Shown: positions 60,099-64,000 of the stretch, in pieces | How positions within the stretch are numbered: the first letter of the stretch is position 1 | Layout: every line of letters starts with the position of its first letter | Assembly (NCBI GenBank): GCA_024402695.1 | Contig: JAKSTG010000002.1 | Span: 62,001 to 126,000, forward strand | Direction of reading: 5' to 3' | Source: Treponema sp. | GTDB taxonomy: Bacteria > Spirochaetota > Spirochaetia > Treponematales > Treponemataceae | Length of the DNA stretch: 64,000 nt | Notes under the pieces: generated by a model | Told to the model about the DNA's origin: nothing | The model's input: the letters and a program-made list of their open reading frames with translations, nothing else | Database searches by the model: none | Position numbers and translations under genes: made by a program

Positions 60099-60824
60099 CT
60101 ATATTTTTTTATTTTTTTCCAAAATTATTTCTTCGTAAGCATCAAACAATACCTGACGGTGTATTCTTTGAAGATGATTCTTTATTTTTTCATCAATTTC
60201 TTCAATATTTACTTTGTATTCCGATTCAAGTAAATATTCATAAATTGTCATTTTATATTCATAAAAGAATAATTTGTTCATCAATTTTTCGAAAAATTCT
60301 TTTTTCTCATAATTTTCATTTCTTTCAAGAAAGTAATCAGTAGAAGAATAAGAATCAAATTTTACTGTAATTTCTTTGTCGTATTTTTCACAGATACCAT
60401 CTTTTAAATGGTCAAATTCGTGATCCAACTCATCATTTTCGGGGTCAGTATATTTTAACAGCACTCTTATATGATTTTCATGGTCTTCCCAAGGAGCATC
60501 ATTTTCTTCTATTGCCAGAGGTGAATAATTGAACAAGAGGCTTAAGTTAAAATCTAAATAATCTTTTAAAGGAAAATTATTTTTAATTTCTTTTCTTTCG
60601 TATTGCTTTTTAATTATATCCGAATAAAAATCCTGAAATTGTTTTAATCCTGGAATTAAAATTATATCTTCTTTTGGAACTATAAAAAAAAGAGTAATTT
60701 CTGATTCATTGTCACATTGCATAAAAGAAATTTCATATTTTTTTAATTTAAGAACATCTAATAATACTTTTAAATTAATTTGTTTTGATTTTTTTTCTTC
60801 TGTTAGTTCTTTTAATACGTTCAA
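60099..60824 (-). CDS. ICE protein of unknown function (241 aa), upstream of cas12a
   Basis: An acidic, mostly helical soluble protein (ISFMQCDNESEITLFFIVPKED, NFPLKDYLDFNLSLLFNYSPL, LLKYTDPENDELDHEFDHLKDG). No family or nuclease motif recognised. Its last residues (DAYEEIILEKNKKI) match the remnant before traG, so a relative once stood next to traG. It lies 30 bases upstream of cas12a and 10 bases after the next gene, within the mobilisation operon. An anti-restriction or relaxosome accessory is possible; nothing in the sequence shows it. Confidence 0.6.
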   Translation of the reverse strand: MNVLKELTEEKKSKQINLKVLLDVLKLKKYEISFMQCDNESEITLFFIVPKEDIILIPGLKQFQDFYSDIIKKQYERKEIKNNFPLKDYLDFNLSLLFNYSPLAIEENDAPWEDHENHIRVLLKYTDPENDELDHEFDHLKDGICEKYDKEITVKFDSYSSTDYFLERNENYEKKEFFEKLMNKLFFYEYKMTIYEYLLESEYKVNIEEIDEKIKNHLQRIHRQVLFDAYEEIILEKNKKI

Positions 60825-60834
60825 TACTGGCTCC

Positions 60835-61278
60835 TTATTTTTTATTTTTTAATAAGACTCTTATTTCTTCTTCTGTCAAATCTTCAAATTCCGAGAATCT
60901 TTCAATTTCCAATTCCCTTAATTTTCTCCAAGTAATAATATTCCACTCTGATATAGTGTGATCGTCATAACTAAAGAAAAAAGCAGTATGAAGGTCATAA
61001 GTATCGAGGTAACGATGCCAGGAACAATCCTTTTCATCCATCCATAAAATTTTTTTTGACCGCCATCCACCACCGAAATCACTTTCTCTGTCACAATAAT
61101 AAACATTTAAAATATCGTAACGCTTACCGTTTTCTAACCATTGTTTTTCAGCACAAACTTTAGCTTCTCTGATTGTATTAAAAGTATATCCACTATGAAT
61201 ACAAGTAGAACCAAAAGGAAGTAAGAAATACTTAAAATTTGGTTTAATAAACATTTCCAAAGCTCTTGCATTTGTCAT
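60835..61278 (-). CDS. ICE protein of unknown function (147 aa)
   Basis: An aromatic-rich small protein (FKYFLLPFGSTCIHSGYTFNTIREAKVCAEKQW, YYCDRESDFGGGWRSKKILWMDEKDCSWHRYL). The many Trp, Tyr and His residues suggest a compact globular fold; no family recognised. It sits in the mobilisation operon, 10 bases from the following gene, with an AAAGG site before the ATG. Confidence 0.58.
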   Translation of the reverse strand: MTNARALEMFIKPNFKYFLLPFGSTCIHSGYTFNTIREAKVCAEKQWLENGKRYDILNVYYCDRESDFGGGWRSKKILWMDEKDCSWHRYLDTYDLHTAFFFSYDDHTISEWNIITWRKLRELEIERFSEFEDLTEEEIRVLLKNKK

Positions 61279-61289
61279 TTTAAATACCT

Positions 61290-61427
61290 TTATAATTTGT
61301 ATACGATAAAACCAAAGAAAAATATTGTTCCAACAATAAGACCAAATATCTTTGCAATATTATAATTGCTTATAAGATTTCTAACGAAATCTAAGATTTT
61401 ATAAAACTTCTTTTCTAATTTTTTCAT
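61290..61427 (-). CDS. Tiny membrane protein (45 aa)
   Basis: Reads MKKLEKKFYKILDFVRNLIS, then a single hydrophobic helix IFGLIVGTIFFFGFIVY and a KL end. It lies 11 bases upstream of the 147-aa gene and 30 bases after the 68-aa membrane protein gene. Small membrane proteins of this kind often serve in conjugation or entry exclusion; the role here is unknown. Confidence 0.5.
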   Translation of the reverse strand: MKKLEKKFYKILDFVRNLISNYNIAKIFGLIVGTIFFFGFIVYKL

Positions 61428-61457
61428 TTATCACTTAACTGCCATAACTTCACTAAT

Positions 61458-61664
61458 CTACTCATCATTGCTTTTTTCTAAATTATTTTTCTTTGTAAAT
61501 TTAAGTTTTATAAACCGGATTAAAGTTGATAATGGAAATTCTCTTTGTTCTAATCGGTATAAAAAAATTGACATAAAAATAATAGATAATGGAATTACAG
61601 CAAAGAATCCAATTATTTGATTAAGATAATATCCAGCAATAAACATACATAAAATTTCAATCAT
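61458..61664 (-). CDS. Small membrane protein (68 aa)
   Basis: Two hydrophobic stretches (IEILCMFIAGYYLNQIIGFFAVIPLSIIFMSIF) followed by a basic cytoplasmic tail (RLEQREFPLSTLIRFIKLKF). The ATG is 3 bases after the relaxase stop with GGAG just upstream, so it is translationally coupled to the relaxase. Function unknown. Confidence 0.6.
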   Translation of the reverse strand: MIEILCMFIAGYYLNQIIGFFAVIPLSIIFMSIFLYRLEQREFPLSTLIRFIKLKFTKKNNLEKSNDE

Positions 61665-61667
61665 AAT

Positions 61668-62954
61668 TTAATCTCCATAACTCCAGGTTCCATCATCTTT
61701 TTTAACGATGTTAATATCTTTAAACGTTGTTCTGTCGGCTCCACCCTTTGGATCTTTTTTTGGAACAACTTTAATATTTTGTCCAGGTTTCAATGTAATA
61801 GGATTAAACGATGGAACAAAGAAACTTTCTCCTGTTTTTTCATTTTCAATAACCATTGCGTTATTCCATATATCTTCATCATTCATTGAATATACTTTTC
61901 GGATTGTTCCTTTTATTTCTCCCATTTCAGATAAATAAAGCTTCATTGCTTCCCCATTCTTTACTAGAGACTGTGCTTCTCTGAAAGTATTGTATTTTCC
62001 GTAATTTTTAAGTCTTTCTTCAAAATCTTTTTTTATATAAAATTTTCCATCAATTACTTCTGCAAGATTTATTGATTCCAGATATTCCAGTCTTTTAAAT
62101 ATATCGTCTCCGCAATCTTTTCCTATATATCCAAGGAACTTACTGTCTTTGTCTTTAATACACAAAGACTGGATCTTTTTATCAAATTCTGTAAAACGTT
62201 CTGCATAAATACGGTTTGTTCGAGCTTGTTTCTTAAGCTCATTACTACGATAGCCGCAGATATTTGTAAGTATTTCCTGGCTGAATTCCCTGGCATAATT
62301 TTTAATAATATCTTTTGAAAATCGGTCTATTCGTTTACCGTTCAGGTCTACACCGTTTATTAGCAAGTGAACATGATTGTGCTTTGTATTCTGGTGAACT
62401 GCTGCCTGCCATACAAATTTGTAACCTGTTATCTGTTCAAGTCTTTGAATAAAGCATTTAGTGTATTCTTTTAAAACTTCTTCACTAAGGTTTTCTTCTG
62501 GTGTTAATATCCATTTAAAATGCTTCGAAGTCGTTTTTGTTTTCATCTTACCATTCTTATAGAATGTCTTTTTTTCTTTATCCATTCGGCTTATATATTC
62601 ATCAGTTGATACATTTCCGAATAATTCAGGCTTCTTTGAAATTTCTTCTTTATCTTTTTGAATCATATAATTTTTAAGATATTTAGCATGAGCCTGAATA
62701 TTATCAGAATATCTGAACTTCACTACACATTGCTGTTTTGAAGAATTGATAAATGAATTATGAAAATTGTTATTTGAATAATTTGATACATACGTTATAT
62801 GACTTGCTTTCTTTAAAAGATTTACTAAAGGTCTTACATCATCAGGAGTGTGTTTTGCACGACCAAAATAGATACGGAGTCTTTTTTTGTTTTCGTTTTC
62901 TTGTGAGTATTGTTTAGCAACCTTGTCCCAATTGTATCTACTTTTTCCGTACAT
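61668..62954 (-). CDS. VirD2/MobA-type relaxase
   Basis: A 428-residue relaxase that nicks oriT and pilots the strand into the channel. The metal-binding 3H motif is clear as HNHVHLLING (about residues 200-210). Preceding parts include KHFKWILTPEEN; a Tyr-bearing helix near residues 165-175 (EVLKEYTKCFIQRLEQI) is one candidate for the nucleophile. The C-terminal part includes a small beta domain (GEIKGTIRKVYSMND) of unknown role. It heads the leftward operon running through four small genes to cas12a, and the probable oriT lies just upstream. Confidence 0.82.
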   Translation of the reverse strand: MYGKSRYNWDKVAKQYSQENENKKRLRIYFGRAKHTPDDVRPLVNLLKKASHITYVSNYSNNNFHNSFINSSKQQCVVKFRYSDNIQAHAKYLKNYMIQKDKEEISKKPELFGNVSTDEYISRMDKEKKTFYKNGKMKTKTTSKHFKWILTPEENLSEEVLKEYTKCFIQRLEQITGYKFVWQAAVHQNTKHNHVHLLINGVDLNGKRIDRFSKDIIKNYAREFSQEILTNICGYRSNELKKQARTNRIYAERFTEFDKKIQSLCIKDKDSKFLGYIGKDCGDDIFKRLEYLESINLAEVIDGKFYIKKDFEERLKNYGKYNTFREAQSLVKNGEAMKLYLSEMGEIKGTIRKVYSMNDEDIWNNAMVIENEKTGESFFVPSFNPITLKPGQNIKVVPKKDPKGGADRTTFKDINIVKKDDGTWSYGD

Positions 62955-62999
62955 TTTTTTTTCCCGTTTAGAAAATAAATCAAAAACAATTCGTTTTAA

Positions 63000-63190
63000 G
63001 AGCGCAGAACTGCGCTCCTGATTACCAGTATTACGATGTAATACGTATTACAACTGTATTACAAAGCTCAAAAACACCTGTATTACAAAATCGCTATTAA
63101 AAACGTGGTGTAATACACATAACTCTAAGTAGGACAAGGAAATAACACAAACTGTATTACAGTCTTTATCTTGCATTCCTTGTCACTTAG
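63000..63190. other. Iteron and inverted-repeat region between relaxase and topB: candidate oriT
   Basis: The 318-bp gap holds no gene. A near-perfect palindrome (GAGCGCAG-AA-CTGCGCTC, 63000-63017) is followed by seven GTATTAC/GTAATAC units at 63028, 63038, 63045, 63056, 63080, 63110 and 63154. An inverted repeat, CTAAGT(AG)GACAAGGAA at about 63125-63141 and TTCCTTGTCACTTAG at 63176-63190, encloses the last unit. Location upstream of the relaxase is typical for oriT; iterons could also bind an initiator or regulator. Confidence 0.55.
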
Positions 63191-63234
63191 GAGAGTTTCT
63201 TATATAATACATCGTAGTTAACATTTTGTAAAGT

Positions 63235-63263
63235 TTGCGGTTTTGTGAACCGCAGATTATAAT
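63235..63263 (+). promoter_or_regulatory. topB promoter with an overlapping palindrome
   Basis: TTGCGG at 63235-63240, 17 bases, TATAAT at 63258-63263, 9 bases before the ATG. GCGGTT (63237-63242) and AACCGC (63248-63253) form a palindrome between the -35 and -10 boxes, a likely operator. Confidence 0.6.
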
Positions 63264-63272
63264 ATAAGGACT

Positions 63273-64000
63273 ATGATAATTCTTACTGAAAAGCCAAGTG
63301 TTGCCCGGGATATTGCACGGGCATTGAATTACAAATCCTCTGAAGGATATTGGGTTTCTGAATCAGGTCGTGACTGTATTGTTGCAGCTCACGGTCATTT
63401 ACTTGAAAGTTACTTGCCGGATGATTACGATCCAAAATGGAAATCCTGGAAAACTTCTTTCCAAGACCTTCCTATTGTTCCTGAGACTTTCAAGTATAAA
63501 ATTAAAGACAACTGTTCTGAAACTTTGAAAAAAATTGAACGTTGCTTCCGCAACTTCGATTCCAGGGAATTTATCCTCGCAACAGATGCTGAACGTGAAG
63601 GTGAAGTGATCGGTGCTGAAATCCTTGAGTATGTTGAATTTGCTTACTACACCACTGCAAAACGATTCTGGGTTTCTGAAGCTCTTACTCCTGAAGTTGT
63701 ACGAAAAGGTATTGCTAATGCTCAACCTTTATCAAACTATGACTCGTACAAGAAAGCAGGTTTTGCAAGGGCTGAAGCTGACTGGCTTGTGGGAATGAAT
63801 ATTTCAAGAGTTCTTACTGTTCAGGCTAACAAGCTGCTTTCATTCGGCAGAGTTCAGACTGCCATTCTTGGAGCAATTTATTTACGAGATAGAAACATTG
63901 CAAACTTTATTCCAAAAGATTATTTTCAGCTTATTGTTACACTTACCAAAAATAATCAGAACTTCAATGTAATTTTCACAAAAGATAACAACGATAGATT
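63273..64000 (+). CDS. topB: DNA topoisomerase III, N-terminal part (3' end outside window)
   Basis: The frame is open from ATG 63273 to the window end (242 codons). The Toprim domain shows MIILTEKPSVARDIARALN with the catalytic Glu, AAHGHLLE and LATDAEREGEVIG (the D-x-E-REG metal-binding motif). Helical domain IV follows (RAEADWLVGMNISR, LSFGRVQTAILG). TopB is a type IA enzyme that resolves single-stranded junctions and is common on conjugative elements. It reads rightward, away from the relaxase operon. Confidence 0.93.
   Translation, partial: MIILTEKPSVARDIARALNYKSSEGYWVSESGRDCIVAAHGHLLESYLPDDYDPKWKSWKTSFQDLPIVPETFKYKIKDNCSETLKKIERCFRNFDSREFILATDAEREGEVIGAEILEYVEFAYYTTAKRFWVSEALTPEVVRKGIANAQPLSNYDSYKKAGFARAEADWLVGMNISRVLTVQANKLLSFGRVQTAILGAIYLRDRNIANFIPKDYFQLIVTLTKNNQNFNVIFTKDNNDR

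Larger units (their letters stand above)
56134..60140. repeat. 14-bp direct repeats flanking the cas12a-CRISPR cassette
   Basis: ATTTCTTCGTAAGC occurs at 56134-56147 and 60127-60140 in the same orientation, 3,993 bp apart, inside the homologous gene ends described at 56112-56153 and 60099-60824. Everything between is the CRISPR array, its leader and cas12a. The repeats mark the likely junctions of an insertion or a partial duplication. Confidence 0.55.
18400..64000. mobile_element. Integrative and conjugative element in tRNA-Val (right end beyond window)
   Basis: The element starts at the tRNA-Val 3' end and contains a tyrosine integrase, an XRE regulator, giant polyvalent/anti-restriction proteins, a trb-type type IV secretion set, a VirD2-like relaxase, a possible oriT and topB. 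Base composition is visibly more AT-rich than the host genes to the left. The second attachment site, a copy of the tRNA 3' end (GTTCGATCCTCTCACTGCCC), was not found in the window, so the element extends past 64000. It is not a prophage: no structural or lysis genes are seen. Confidence 0.88.

Noticed and set aside
63399..63725. Minus-strand 108-codon frame opposite topB
   Set aside because: Antisense shadow of the strongly conserved topB Toprim region.
18400..64000. Prophage interpretation
   Set aside because: Integrase and repressor are present, but there are no capsid, portal, tail or lysis genes; the type IV secretion set and relaxase define a conjugative element.

Overview
The window looks like part of a low-GC diderm bacterial chromosome, most likely a spirochaete of the Treponema group. 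The inference rests on gene content: a PilZ protein next to a TPR protein, many lipoproteins with relaxed Ser/Cys lipoboxes, a TonB-ExbBD set, and housekeeping genes of treponemal type. I ran no database search, so the genus is inference.

Positions 1-18,420 are host chromosome. The window opens inside gyrA. The 1-kb gap after gyrA holds a probable replication origin: four perfect DnaA boxes at 1354-1449, followed by and mixed with thirteen parS-like ParB sites at 1339-2041. Then come a DUF3783 gene, a YbaK-like deacylase, a PTS EIIC permease, a lipoprotein, an exbB-exbD-tonB operon, cysS, murB, a two-domain cyclic-nucleotide-binding protein, two small envelope proteins, a TPR/PilZ pair, ychF, an exported endonuclease/phosphatase-family lipoprotein, glpK and tRNA-Val(UAC).

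From the 3' end of tRNA-Val to the window end lies an integrative and conjugative element (ICE); its right end is not in view. Its modules are: (i) an XRE repressor and a tyrosine integrase; (ii) two giant 'polyvalent' proteins, one of 2,939 residues (adenine methylase plus SNF2-type helicase) and one of 2,547 residues (metallopeptidase, DnaQ exonuclease, ComM-like AAA+ and RadC/JAB), with an ArdC-like protein and helpers; (iii) a small rightward operon with a PilZ-like protein and a lipoprotein; (iv) a trb-type type IV secretion set (TraG/VirD4, a ribbon-helix-helix protein, TrbB, C, D, E and J) ending in a 1,976-residue lipoprotein built of bacterial Ig-like repeats; (v) a mobilisation operon of relaxase, two tiny membrane proteins and two unknown proteins that runs straight into a Cas12a gene and a mini CRISPR array; (vi) an iteron and inverted-repeat region that may be oriT, then topB, cut by the window end.

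The most striking system is the Cas12a module at 56,198-60,068. The protein keeps the crRNA-processing residues (H715, R724, K774) and two RuvC acidic residues (E911, D1134). The RuvC-I aspartate is asparagine (N822), the Nuc-domain arginine is not visible, and the Nuc region is short. It therefore looks like a natural nuclease-dead, crRNA-processing Cas12a. Its three-repeat array has two full spacers that are near-copies of each other, there is no cas1/cas2/cas4 in view, and a duplicated gene end flanks the module, which suggests it was inserted as a cassette between the mobilisation operon and traG. A natural RNA-guided silencer carried by a conjugative element is the simplest reading; its target is not in this window.

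A second anomaly is that three ICE genes for exported or membrane proteins (TraG, TrbC-like pilin, Ig-repeat lipoprotein) have a strong ribosome-binding site followed at the normal distance by CCT instead of a start codon, each within the motif GCCTAAA.
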